Shown here piece by piece: positions 1 through 12,700 of a stretch of 64,000 nucleotides of DNA. The notes beneath the pieces are model-generated. The model did no database searches. It was given only the letters and a program-made list of their open reading frames with translations, and was not told where the DNA came from. Numbering within the stretch: the first letter of the stretch is position 1; each line of letters starts with the position of its first letter. The DNA lies in assembly GCA_947471745.1 (NCBI GenBank), contig CANJKZ010000774.1, positions 1,736,001 through 1,800,000 on the forward strand, in the 5' to 3' direction. The translations under genes and the position numbers were made by a program. The DNA is from Closterium sp. Naga37s-1. Taxonomy: Eukaryota; Streptophyta; Zygnematophyceae; Desmidiales; Closteriaceae.

Positions 1-329
1 AGCGGGGAGCGGGAGAACGGTGGCGATACGAGCGGTGGTCACGGGAACGGCTCCGTGACACCTTGCGTCGAGGCGATCGAGGAGACCGCGGTGATCGCGG
101 AGACCGCAGCGGGCGCGAGTCAGCGCGACGATCGTCGCGGCGGCTCTCCCGCTTACCGTCGCGGGCCGCCGGCGAGCGATGGCGAGGCGAATGCTCCTGG
201 TGCGCCACAGCCTCTGCGCCGGAGCGCGCGACGGACCCTGCACGCGCAGGCTCCCCCAGAGGCAAGGATCCGCCTCCGAGCAGACCCAGATCCCGACGCT
301 GATCCTCAAAGCGCCGACAGATCTCGTCC

Positions 330-1760
330 GTGGCTGCCGGCAGAGCAACAGGTACGCTCGCGGCAGGACGTGCGGGAGGAAGTGGACGGGGAGCAGGATC
401 AACCCCCACGGCGCGGTCACGGCCCAGAGCACCGAGGAAGTCCATCGGCCTCCGCTCAAGGCGCGCCACTGGCCCGGGACGAGCCGATGACGCCGATCTC
501 CCAGGCACAACAGGCCGCACCAGTGGCCGCCACTCCGAGGAGCGGGCGGGGAAGCACGCGGGGAAGAGGCGGGCGTCGAGGAGCACGCGGAGCACAGCGA
601 AGCGCAGGCCACCAAGCCCAATCTGGTTGGGGGAACCGGCGGAACGAGTCACGCGCCAGTCGTTCGTCAGGCGCGGGGCGAGAGGAGGAAGGACAGCGCA
701 AGCAGGGAGAATTGGTGATACAAATGCAGAGGGGAGTGGCGACGATTATGTACCGTCGGATCTGAGGCAACCCGACAACCCCGACTCACCCCACGCGGAA
801 GCGGGGGTGGAGCAGGCGCAGCTGCAGGAGATAGGATTGGGCCGCCGACAGAACCGCAGACCCCAACCCCCCCCGGACCAGGCCCTCTCGGCGTCCCAGC
901 TGGCATCGAGGGATGATCTCTTTGAGATCGCGATGAGCTGGGACTCGAATACCCTAACAACGATCTCTCACCTGCCTATCCTCCGCCGCCTACCGCCGCA
1001 GATCCTAAGCGACTACTCCACCTGTATGCTAGCCGCCCTCCTACGGATCTCCAAGCTGCCAAACTGTGCGGGAGCGTGGCGGGTCCTCATGTTCCTGCCA
1101 CGTCTAACCCTACGACTTAGCAGGAGGTCCAGCTCTAGGTGGAAGGTGCTGCGAGAACAAATGCACCTATTCAGATGTGGCCACTGGAACCTGCTGTACA
1201 GTGACTACACGGGGTCCCTGCACCAAGCCGAACCACCTCAGCACCAAAATGACCCCCTGGGAATCTGCTCACGAGTGGAGGGGCTGGTGAAACGGGGTAA
1301 CCTGCGAAAAGCACTGGCAGCCCTCCAACCCTCGCCAGCAGCCCCTGCGACAACCGCGACACTCCAGCAGTTGGAATCGAAACATCCCCAACCCCAAATT
1401 GACTTGCCCGACTGGGTCCACTCCTACACAACACCCACGCAATTTTCGTGCACCACGGAAAACTTCTCAAACGTCCTTGGGGATTGCCCCAGCGGTGTTG
1501 GGGCTGGTCCATCAGGGTCAACATTTGAACATTACCGCGACCCAGCCCTAAGTAACATCGAAGTAATAGGGCACCTGCACTCCGCCGTAACCCACCTCCT
1601 CTCGACAAACCTCTCCGCCGAGGTTGCAGCACTACTCTCGCCATCCCGCCTCATTGCCTTCGCGAAACCAGGGGGGGGGGTACGCCCTATAGCGATAGGG
1701 GAATCCCTGCTCCGGCTTCGCTCGCTCCTTCTACGCGACGCCTTCACAGCTGCTGACTGA
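330..1760 (+). pseudogene. RT N-terminal part (fingers), frame ends early
   Basis: The frame is open for about 476 codons. It starts in Arg/Pro-rich low-complexity sequence and becomes protein-like from about 770. Near 1490-1710 it reads as the entry of a LINE RT: a GAGPSGSTFEHYRD segment followed by LIAFAKPGGGVRPIAIGE. It stops with TGA at 1758-1760. The next recognisable RT motif (GVRQGDPLG, about 1794) follows almost at once in another frame. The block between these motifs, which should carry RT motif A with the first catalytic Asp, is therefore absent. I read this as an internal deletion plus frameshift, so the enzyme cannot be active. Confidence 0.65.
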
Positions 1761-2125
1761 TCCCCGCCTGAGCACAACGGCACTCACCAGCGGTAGGGGA
1801 GTTAGGCAGGGGGACCCCCTCGGACCCCTTCTGTTCGCGGCTTCAATCCAGCAGCACCTCAGACGCGTAGCGACAGAGCACCCCGAAGTCACGGTCCTAG
1901 CATATGCAGACGACATCACCCTGATTGGACCGGCGACAGCAACGCTAGGCGCGCTAAAGGTACTGACACCGCTGCTAGCCCAGGACGGCCTCACCTGCAA
2001 CCTCAGAAAATCGTCGGCGTGGTCCTCCTTGCCGCTCGAAGGTAATGAGCTCCCCGAGGGCCTTCCCCTCACCCACGAGGGGGTACGGGTGTTAGGAAGC
2101 CGTGTGGGGTCACAGCTTCTGCGCT
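1751..2125 (+). pseudogene. RT palm fragment with YADD
   Basis: A short open stretch in a different frame from the upstream part. It carries SGRGVRQGDPLGPLLFA near 1790-1840 and the catalytic box LAYADDITL near 1900-1925, then an RT thumb-like continuation to GVRVLGS near 2100. A second frameshift at about 2110-2125 moves the reading to the frame of the C-terminal part. No start codon of its own is expected; it is a middle piece of the broken RT gene. Confidence 0.65.
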
Positions 2126-3547
2126 GACCTCGTCCGCAGTACCTTGACCGACGCGGCGGCACCCCTGGGCCCCTTAGCATCCATCCATCCACAGCATACC
2201 CTCCTGCTCTTATCTCGCTGCATCAGCCGCAGAATCGGCTACCTGCTGCGCACCACCCCAGCAGACGTCCCACCTCTTTCGGAATGGCATGCGTGGTGCG
2301 CCGAACTGCTCAACACTGCCTTAACCGCCGCCAGCATCCAACCACCCTGCCGTGAAACCGAGTTCAACTTTCTACTTTGCCAAGCAACCCTCCCAGTAGC
2401 CCTGGGTGGGCTCGGCCTCACGGACCCCACAACAGAAGCAGCACCAGCCTACCTGGCTTCGACAACAGAGGCGCTACGCCTGCTCCGCTCACTTGACCTT
2501 CCAGCAACCGCGGTGCTAGGGAGCAACAGCAACGCTCTGCAGCCGTCTGCAGCACACTCGGTCACCATCCAAGACATGGAGGGACGACTGCCGCCACTGG
2601 CATTGCAAAACCTCCGCGGGGAGCAGGAAAGCCCGTCCCAAGACCAGCTGCAGCGCGCCCTCTCCCAGGAAGTGCATGCGGCAAAAGCCGACGCCATGAC
2701 GGAGGAATCACACGCAATCAGGTCTGCCCCCGAGATGGGGCACACGCTCCGCCTCGTCAGCCTGAGAGGTGAGGGAGCGGGGGCATGGCTGCAGGCCCTA
2801 CCCCTGACTCCAGACCTCTGCTTTTCACCAGGGCAATTCCGAACAGCCCTGGCCTTCCGCATGGGCATCCGACAGAACGTACCTACCGTGTGCGAGTGTG
2901 GAGAGCTCGTAGCCGACTGCAGCCTCCCCAACCACCTACTCCGCTGCAGCACAGGCCCTGACAGAACGCGCACACACAACCAGCTGGCTTTCGCCGTGGC
3001 TAAAATGGCGAGGGAGGCACAGCTGGTGGTATACCTAGAGAATGCGATGTACTCACCACCAGATGACCCGAAGAAGGCAGATGTGATTGTACGCGACCCA
3101 GACAGCGGTGAGACATGGATCACAGACACGACTATCACTGACCCCGTGCTACAGAACTGTGACCCAGCAGCCCGCAAACCCCCAGGATGGGCTGCAAGGG
3201 AGGCACAGAAGAGGAAGGAACGGGACTACTACAGGCACACAGAACACGTGGTGTTCTGCGCCCTAGCCGTCGAGACCTATGGGGAAAACGCACCCCCCAC
3301 GACGGCGTTCCTGAAGCTGCTGGCCACAGCAGCAGCTAGGAACCGCTTCAGGGCCAACCCCTTGGCGAAAACCGCCAAGAAAATGGCCTGCCACTTCAGC
3401 CAGCGCTGGTCAGTGGCCCTCCAGCGCTCTCAGGCGAATGCCCTGCACACCAAGGCCAGGGCAGGGATCGAGGCGGCGCACCCCCAGATGGCAGCAGACC
3501 CATGGCCGCTGCACCTAGGGGACATCCTCCACACGCTGGAGGGGTAG
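2102..3547 (+). pseudogene. RT C-terminal part with zinc finger and restriction-like endonuclease
   Basis: An open frame of about 481 codons to a TAG-type end at 3547. The first half is a helical thumb/connection region. At about 2888-2945 comes VCECGELVADC...HLLRC, a Cys/His finger. It is followed near 3070-3140 by KKADVIVRD and ETWITDTTITDP, which fit the PD-(D/E)XK-like core of restriction-like endonucleases at the C-terminus of R2/NeSL-like LINEs. The usual PD is AD here, so the nuclease assignment rests on position and pattern and is less sure than the RT. This half is uninterrupted. Confidence 0.6.
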
Positions 3548-3724
3548 AGGGTCACTTAGGGGGGAGGAGGGTCAGAGGGATGGGTCAATGGGTCAGAGGG
3601 TCTAAGGGAGCCACGAGTCAAACCGTATGTTTGTACCCCCGCTGAATTAATACAAAGGACCATTTGAGAGAGAGACTGACGCATGAGTGGACTGGGAAAG
3701 GCATGAAATGAGAGGTATGCTTAC
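3548..3724. other. Gap between LINE end and APC5 exon 11
   Basis: About 177 bp. The first part is G-rich and may be the LINE tail. The remainder is APC5 intron 11 sequence beginning at the GTAAGC donor. I see no exon in it. Confidence 0.5.
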
Positions 3725-3784
3725 GTGGCAGCATCAGAGTAGCAGAGCAGATGAAGTGCTGAGCTGGCAGTGGCCATGGTGGGG
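3725..3784 (-). CDS. APC5: APC5 exon 11
   Basis: 60 nt, phase 2 in and phase 2 out, donor GTAAGC. Joined to exon 10 it continues CPTMATASSALHLLCYSDAA, matching the helix after WELYG in plant APC5. It is the last exon I can find; the next 3.7 kb is the opposite-strand LINE. Confidence 0.7.
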
Positions 3785-6700
3785 CTGACGTGGAAGCAGG
3801 GAAGGAGGGGGGAATGGAGAGAAATCAATATGCGGCACAATGGGCTTGGTGAGAAAGTGGGTGCATGCATTGCCATGTATGTCAATAGCCAAACAAACTT
3901 CACTCACTCACACCCTTCACACCACTAGCCCCATACACACAACTCATCTCCCTCGTACATCCACCACCCACTACCCACCACCCACCACCGACCACTCACC
4001 ACCCATACACCTCCCATGCAGCGGCCCTCACGCCCTGGCCCGCCCCCACCAGCCGCACCACAGCAGCCGGGGGCGGGGCCAGCCTCCCCGCCGCTGCCGC
4101 TGCCGCCGCCGCTGCTGGCGCTGCCGAGCCTGTAGGCTGTGGTCCGGCAATGGTCTGGCCGGAGCTGAAGAGAGCTGCGGCGGTGGAGGCGGAGGAGAGA
4201 GGCGCTGAGAGGGCGAGGCTGGAAGAGAGGCTGAGAGCTGCCGCTGCTGCTGCTGCTGCCACGGCAGAGGAGGAGGAAGCGGAGGCGAGGTGCAGGGTGG
4301 GGAGGGAGAGAGGAGCGGAGGGGGGGAAGGCGAGGGGGGAGAGCGCGGAGGGTAGGAGGATGGCTGCGGTGCATGCGTCGTTGAATAGATGGGCGCCCAG
4401 ACGCAGGTGCTGGGGCCGGTGGGGAGAGGGGAGAGGGGGGAGAAGCAGTGAAGGTTGGATGTGATGAGCAGTGAAGTTTTGAGGCGCCTCAAAGCGAGGG
4501 GGAAGGGCGCGGAGGGCAGGAGGATGGCAGCAGAGCAGGCATCGTTGAAGAGATGCGTTCCAGCCGCGGGTGTTGTGGGGAGTGGGGAGAGGGGGGGGGG
4601 GAAATGGGAAAAGGGGGGGGGAGGGGGAGCTGGATTGAGGGGGAAAGGGGAGGGAGAGGGGAAGCAGCAGTGCGAGGTTGGCCAATGGGAGAGAAACGAG
4701 AAACGGGATGGGCTGGGAGTATGGGGAAGCGGGGGAAAGCAGATGTGAGTGAGAGTGTGGTTCTTGCCTCCCTGCTGCAGTGCAAAGGTGCCTCAACTCA
4801 ACGCAAGGGACTCAGGATCAGCACTGGGCGGTGAATCGCTTGCTGCACTACATCATCACACCACACCACACCACACCACACCGCATTGCATCACATCACA
4901 TCATATCACTGACCTACAACTATTATCCTTCCCTAACACTCTCACGCATCCCGATGAGCAGCCCTTAGTCTTGTGGCTGTTGGAGAGATGGAGTACAATC
5001 CCACATTGACACTTGCACTTACATCCTAGTTCAGCGTAAAACTAGTCTGCTGGGTTGGTAGTTCCACACGAAACTCTCAACCAAAAGTGATCACGCAAAG
5101 ACTCCCCCATCCCACCAATCGGAGGTTTCAATTCAACCAACCACGGTGGAGACTACCCCCCATTCCCTTCCATCCCATTCCTTATGTGCACAAGAGCGCC
5201 GCTAAATGACATCTCATCATGTGCATAAGAGACTTGATCTCCATGGCCTGATCGTTCCAGCTACGGGGCATCGGTGGCTGCTATTGCGGGGACAGATTAT
5301 TGCAGGGCGCTCAGACAAGTACGTGTCAGTAGCATGGCCGGAGAAATCGGCAGCACCGCGCAGGAGAGTTGCAAGAAGAGCAGCAGAGACAAGCAAGGGC
5401 AGACGAGGAGAGAAGAGCAGGGAGTGGCTTACTTGGCAAACAAGGAGAGGGGATGGGTTGAAGTCGGAGGGAGGAAGAGAGAGGGAGGTGGTGGCGTGGA
5501 GTGCTCTCCCGTCCGTTACGTGCTTCTCGAAGGAGTGGAAGGGGGTGCGGATGGGCAAGGGGACGGAGAGGAGAGGAAGGAAGGGGGGATCAGAGGAAAT
5601 AGGAGGAGTAGGGAAAGGGCACGTGAAAAGAGAGATGAAATCACATCAACGTAAGTGTTAAACGACTCGAGATACATGGTTACAGCATCAGCAAAAAGAC
5701 GGCGCAGAAGTGTTGCTGCTTGAATGCTCCGGCAATCACGTGTCTTCAAGTCAAGACTAGATTCCTCATGCTGCCGATTTTTGAGGCGCCTCAAAAATCC
5801 CAAGGCAAGCCTTAACCCTCCTCTCAGCACAAAGCCCTCCAGCACCCCTCCTCATCACCTCGACACTGTAGCGAGTGAGCAGTAGGTGGGATGGCGAAGA
5901 CATGAAGCCCAGTCAAGGGCATGTGAGATCCAAGGCACGTGAGGAAAGAAACACAACCACATCAGTGCAGAGTACCCGTTACTTCAGAGTTCTCAGAAGC
6001 CCTCCAGCAGCCCTCCTCATTACCTCGACACTGTAGCGCGTGAGCAGCAGCTGGATGGCAAAGACGAGTCGCGGCAGTCTCAGCTGGGCGGCACGCACCA
6101 GGCAGCGCTGCAGCAGCGCACACACCTGCTGCTGCACGCCGCCCGCCACTGCCGCCCCACCTCCCCCCTCCCCATCCACGCCCCCATGCGCCCCCTCCCC
6201 TCCCCCCGCAATCCCCTCGCCTCTCACCCGCCCCTTCTTCCCTCCGCTAACCCCCCCACCGCGCCACACTCCCCCCTCCAGCAGTGTTGGCTGCTGCAGC
6301 AAGCTGGGGGCACCTAGGACTGAAAGCTGGCGGGGTGTGTCTGACGTGGCAGTCTGTGATAGGAGGTGGCAGATGGCTGTGAGGGCATGCACCAAGCACA
6401 CGTCATCACTTTCCTGTGTGGACAGGCACGGGTAGGAGGTGAACGATGTTTGAGGGAGGGGAAGGAGCGGGAGGGATGCAAGAGGGGATGAAGGGAAGGG
6501 ACGAGGGGAAGGGAAGTGGGGTTGAAGGAGAAAGAGGGATTGGGATTGGGATTGGGAGGTGGGCAAGGTGGAGTGCTGGAGGATGCACCTTCTGCTGCAC
6601 GCATGAGCAAACCCGAATTGGGTCAAACCCGAATTGGGTCAAACCCGAATTGGGTCAAACTCGAATTGGGTCAAACCCGAATTGGGTCAAACTCGAATTG

Positions 6701-9700
6701 GGTCAAACCCGAATTGGGTCAAACTCGAATTGGCTCAAACCCGAATTGGGTCAAACTCGAATTGGGTCAAACCCGAATTGGGTCAAACTCGAACTGTACC
6801 CCAACAGGGTCGAACCGGCTGGGGACCGGACCAGTAATTCGCCTGGCAGCTTTGGTCAAACCTTCCCTAGGTTCATTCCTAAATGAAAAGCATTAAATTG
6901 TGACAAACCTTGACATATGATGACAGAAGTGAATGAAACTCTGGGAGCACAATGGATTCGATGCAGTGCAGCCACTGCGAGTCAAACCGCCAGGATTGGA
7001 AACAAGACGGGGTTCGCTTGCACTGTGCTCATATCTACCATCTTATCATTCGGCGAATCTGCTCTCTGCTGCCATGTGGCAGCCAAGGCACATGGCATGA
7101 GATGCTACCATGCTATACCAAGGCACACGGGACTGCACCAGTTTTTTGTTGACAAAAAATGTCTATTTCTTGCCGACTAAAGAATTGAATCCATGTTCTT
7201 TCATCCCACACCATACCTTGCTGTGCCTCATCTCACCTGCTGTGCCATGTGCACTGTCTCGATCAGGGCCTGGCATGGTGGGGTGCAGGGGCCGTGTGAA
7301 CGGGTGGACGAGATGAATGAAAGAAAGGGAGGCTTAGGGCATGAGGTGGAAGCAGGAAAGAACTGGAGTGATGGCAGAGAATGCAGCAGGAAGAAGACAC
7401 TTGAGGCACGGCACAAGGTGAGGAGAAAACAATCAGTAAAGGCTAGTCAATGAATGAGCAAGGGCACCCGGCCGGCCCAGGTGGGGCTGCCCCTGGCGTG
7501 TCAGCTTGATCCACTTGGACATGGCATGAAGCGCACGCGTCACCGCTGCCCAGGACAAGGCCCTTCACGAGTCGCAGGTTCTTGACGAGCCGGCCCCGAC
7601 CCCAGCCCCAGTGTTTCGAAGGTATTTTGAACTGGGGTGTCAGCGCGCAACCCAAGACAGACCCTGAAGCCCTTCCAGGATCCATGGGTTGTCCCGTAAC
7701 CAGCCTGCTGCACGCAAACCGGCAGAGCTATCGGGCTGAATAGTTTTTAAGATGGGCCAGCCCCACCTGGGCCGGTCCTGGCCCCACCATATGCTCATGC
7801 CACCTGCTGCATGCGACACACATACCACCATGGCGTGCTGCATGCACCACACACACACGCACACACATATCCCCATCGCATGGAACACATACCCCCATGG
7901 CGTGCTGCACATGCCCGTAGCGGGCATGCATGCCCCCCTCCACCAGCAGCCCTGCCTGGAACCGCCCCGCCCACCAGTCCGATGCCGCCCGGCCGCCCAC
8001 CGCTGCCATGCCCGCGCTGCGTGGGCGAGAGAGGGGGGAGAGGTGGAAGGAAGAGCTGGCTTTTGAGTTGACTAAAAAAAGCCACCAGTCCCACGCTTCC
8101 CTCCTGCCCACTGCTGCCATGCCCGCACTGCGTGGGCGAGCGAGGGGGAAGCGGGGGGGGAAGAGGGAGGGGGAAGAGTTGGGGTGGAGAGCTGACTTTT
8201 GAGTCGACTCAAACCCCACCAGTCAAATTGTGCCCGCCCAACCACCGCTGCCATTCCTGCACTGAGCTGGCGAGTAAGTTGGGGAGGTCGGGGAAGAGGG
8301 AGCGGGGAGAGGCGAGCAGGGGTGGGTAAGGGGTGAGGGAGGGGAGTGGAGGCTGCTTATGAGAGCCATTCTCACTTGCATGCATCCTCAGCTCAGAGTC
8401 AGCTATGCTGAAATCACTTTTGAGAACTCTGAAAAATCATGCTCACTTGCATGCATCCTCAGCTCAGACTCATGCATCTGCTGCAACCTTGTCCCACATG
8501 TTCCCTCGCCCACCCAATCCTGCCCCTGTCTGCTGAACAGAATCCCTTTGAGGCACCTAAACCCCCTTCCCCACACACACAACTCTCTGCAGCAACATGC
8601 TCAGGGAATGAAGTGCGGATCAAAGAGCAGACGAAGGTGAAACTCAGTTCTACCTCCTAACCTTCCAGTTTCGGCTCTTCTTCTCGATGAATGAAGATCC
8701 ATCCCATTGAACATCTCTTTCCAGATCCCGTGAGGAGCTCCGGCCCAGCCCTTTATGACACGAAATTCGGGCCTGCCCCGAGACAAACTAGCTCAGATTC
8801 GAGCTGCTTGGGCGGTCTACCAGACAAGCTCCACTCAGTCCCAGGCCAGCACGAATTCGGCCCTTGCTAGTGTCTGGTTCCCTCACTCCATACTCACACG
8901 GGCCCCTAAATCATGTGCACGAGATAACAAACCCAAGCCCATCCATCCCATGCATTCCATGCGTTCCATTCATGTGCCTGCCGTGCACGCATCACATGGC
9001 ATCACACGCATCACATGGCATCACACGCATCACATCGCATCACACGCATCACATGGCATCACACGCATCACATGGCATAATACGCATCACGGATCCCAAC
9101 CGAACCCCGTGGGCACCTGTAGTCAAAGTAGCGGTGCAGTGAGGAGAGGGAGTCGGAGAGATGGCGCGAGGAGAGTGACTCATGATGCTGCCACAGATGC
9201 ACCTGATGCCATGCACACATGTGATGCCATGTGATGCCATGTGATGCCATGTGATGCCGTGCGATGACATGTGATGCCATGTGATGCCATGTGATGCCGT
9301 GCGATGCCATGTGATGCCATGTGATGACAGGTGATGCCATGTGATGCCATGTGATGCCATGTGATGCCAGGTGATGCCATGTGATGCCGTGCGATGACAT
9401 GTGATGCCATGTGATGCCATGTGATGCCGTGCGATGACATGTGATGCCATGTGATGCCATGTGATGCCGTGCGATGCCATGTGATGCCATGTGATGACAG
9501 GTGATGCCATGTGATGCCATGTGATGCCATGTGATGCCAGGTGATGCCATGTGATGCCAGGTGATGCCATGTGATGCCATGTGATGCCATGTGATGCCAG
9601 GTGATGCCATGTGATGCCACGTGATACCATGTGATGCCATGTGATGCCATAAGATGCCAGGTGATGCCAGGTGATGCCATGTGATGCCATGTGATGCCAG

Positions 9701-12700
9701 GTGATGCCAGGTGATGCCACGTGATACCATGTGATGCCATGTGATGCCATAAGATGCCAGGTGATGCCAGGTGATGCCAGGTGATACCATGTGATGCCAT
9801 GTGATGCCATAAGATGCCAGGTGATGCCAGGTGATGCCAGGTGATGCCATGTGATGCCATGTGATGCCAGGTGATGCCATGTGATGCCATGTGATGCCAT
9901 GTGATGCCATGTGATGCCAGGTGATGCCATGTGATGCCACGTGATACCATGTGATGCCATGTGATGCCATAAGATGCCAGGTGATGCCAGGTGATGCCAT
10001 GTGATGCCATGTGATGCCAGGTGATGCCAGGTGATGCCACGTGATACCATGTGATGCCATGTGATGCCATAAGATGCCAGGTGATGCCAGGTGATGCCAG
10101 GTGATACCATGTGATGCCATGTGATGCCATAAGATGCCAGGTGATGCCAGGTGATGCCAGGTGATGCCATGTGATGCCAGGTGATGCCATGTGATGCCAT
10201 GTGATGCCATAAGATGCCAGGTGATGCCAGGTGATGCCAGGTGATGCCAGGTGATGCCATGTGATGCCATAAGATGCCAGGTGATGCCAGGTGATGCCAG
10301 GTGATACCATGTGATGCCATGTGATGCCATAAGATGCCAGGTGATGCCAGGTGATGCCAGGTGATGCCATGTGATGCCAGGTGATGCCATGTGATGCCAT
10401 GTGATGCCATAAGATGCCAGGTGATGCCAGGTGATGCCAGGTGATGCCATGTGATGCCATAAGATGCCAGGTGATGCCAGGTGATGCCATGTGATGCCAT
10501 GTGATGCCAGGTGATGCCAGGTGATGCCAGGTGATACCATGTGATGCCATGTGATGCCATAAGATGCCAGGTGATGCCAGGTGATGCCAGGTGATGCCAT
10601 GTGATGCCAGGTGATGCCATGTGATGCCATGTGATGCCATAAGATGCCAGGTGATGCCAGGTGATGCCAGGTGATGCCAGGTGATGCCATGTGATGCCAT
10701 AAGATGCCAGGTGATGCCAGGTGATGCCAGGTGATACCATGTGATGCCATGTGATGCCATAAGATGCCAGGTGATGCCAGGTGATGCCAGGTGATGCCAT
10801 GTGATGCCAGGTGATGCCATGTGATGCCATGTGATGCCATAAGATGCCAGGTGATGCCAGGTGATGCCAGGTGATGCCATGTGATGCCATAAGATGCCAG
10901 GTGATGCCAGGTGATGCCAGGTGATACCATGTGATGCCATGTGATGCCATAAGATGCCAGGTGATGCCAGGTGATGCCAGGTGATGCCATGTGATGCCAG
11001 GTGATGCCATGTGATGCCATGTGATGCCAGGTGATGCCATGTGATGCCAGGTGATGCCAGGTGATGCCATGTGATGCCATAAGATGCCAGGTGATGCCAG
11101 TTGATGCCATGTGATGCCATGTGATGCCAGGTGATGCCAGGTGATGCCAGGTGATGCCATGTGATGCCATGTGATGCCACAAGATGCCAGGTGATGCCAG
11201 GTGATGCCAGGTGATGCCAGGTGATGCCATGTGATGCCATAAGATGCCAGGTGATGCCAGGTGATGCCAGGTGATACCATGTGATGCCATGTGATGCCAT
11301 AAGATGCCAGGTGATGCCAGGTGATGCCAGGTGATGCCATGTGATGCCAGGTGATGCCATGTGATGCCATGTGATGCCAGGTGATGCCATGTGATGCCAG
11401 GTGATGCCAGGTGATGCCATGTGATGCCATAAGATGCCAGGTGATGCCAGGTGATGCCATGTGATGCCATGTGATGCCAGGTGATGCCAGGTGATGCCAG
11501 GTGATGCCATGTGATGCCATGTGATGCCATAAGATGCCAGGTGATGCCAGGTGATGCCAGGTGATGCCAGGTGATGCCATGTGATGCCATAAGATGCCAG
11601 GTGATGCCAGGTGATGCCAGGTGATACCATGTGATGCCATGTGATGCCATAAGATGCCAGGTGATGCCAGGTGATGCCAGGTGATGCCATGTGATGCCAG
11701 GTGATGCCATGTGATGCCATGTGATGCCAGGTGATGCCATGTGATGCCAGGTGATGCCAGGTGATGCCATGTGATGCCATAAGATGCCAGGTCATGCCAG
11801 TTGATGCCATGTGATGCCATGTGATGCCAGGTGATGCCAGGTGATGCCAGGTGATGCCATGTGATGCCATGTGATGCCATAAGATGCCAGGTGATGCCAG
11901 GTGATGCCAGGTGATGCCAGGTGATGCCATGTGATGCCATAAGATGCCAGGTGATGCCAGGTGATGCCAGGTGATACCATGTGATGCCATGTGATGCCAT
12001 AAGATGCCAGGTGATGCCAGGTGATGCCAGGTGATGCCATGTGATGCCAGGTGATGCCATGTGATGCCATGTGATGCCATAAGATGCCAGGTGATGCCAG
12101 GTGATGCCAGGTGATGCCATGTGATGCCATAAGATGCCAGGTGATGCCAGGTGATGCCAGGTGATACCATGTGATGCCATGTGATGCCATAAGATGCCAG
12201 GTGATGCCAGGTGATGCCAGGTGATGCCATGTGATGCCAGGTGATGCCATGTGATGCCATGTGATGCCATAAGATGCCAGGTGATGCCAGGTGATGCCAG
12301 GTGATGCCAGGTGATGCCATGTGATGCCATAAGATGCCAGGTGATGCCAGGTGATGCCAGGTGATACCATGTGATGCCATGTGATGCCATAAGATGCCAG
12401 GTGATGCCAGGTGATGCCAGGTGATGCCATGTGATGCCAGGTGATGCCATGTGATGCCAGGTGATGCCAGGTGATGCCATGTGATGCCATGTGATGCCAT
12501 GTGATGCCATGTGATGCCATGTGATGCCATGTGATGCCATGTGATGCCAGGTGATACCATGTGATGCCATGTGATGCCATGCGATGCCAGGTGATGCCAG
12601 GTGATGCCAGGTGATGCCATGTGATGCCAGGTGATGCCATGTGATGCCATGTGATGCCATAAGATGCCAGGTGATGCCAGGTGATGCCAGGTGATGCCAG

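Larger units (their letters stand above)
1..3660 (+). mobile_element. LINE-type retroelement with restriction-like endonuclease, broken
   Basis: This is a non-LTR retroelement remnant read on the + strand. Its coding part runs from about 330 to 3547 in three pieces in different frames. The RT part has the PGGGVRPIAIGE region and, after a gap, the RGVRQGDPLG and YADD motifs. The C-terminal part has a CxC...HxxxC finger and a PD-(D/E)XK-like segment. That order (RT, finger, endonuclease) is the arrangement of R2/NeSL-type LINEs. Positions 1-329 are Arg/Gly-rich in all frames and I recognise nothing there. From 3548 to about 3660 there is a short G-rich tail, possibly the 3' untranslated end; I see no poly(A) tail and no target duplication. 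It is opposite in orientation to APC5 and lies where APC5 intron 11 would be, so it may be inserted in that gene. Confidence 0.7.

Noticed and set aside
6446-6896. A 146-codon + frame with repeated GQTRIGSNPNWVK
   Set aside because: Product of the 16-bp minisatellite in APC5 intron 8; the same peptide occurs in all three frames.
7443-7685. A possible extra APC5 exon (80-codon - frame)
   Set aside because: It lies in intron 7, and exons 7, 8 and 9 already join in phase and match the family without it.
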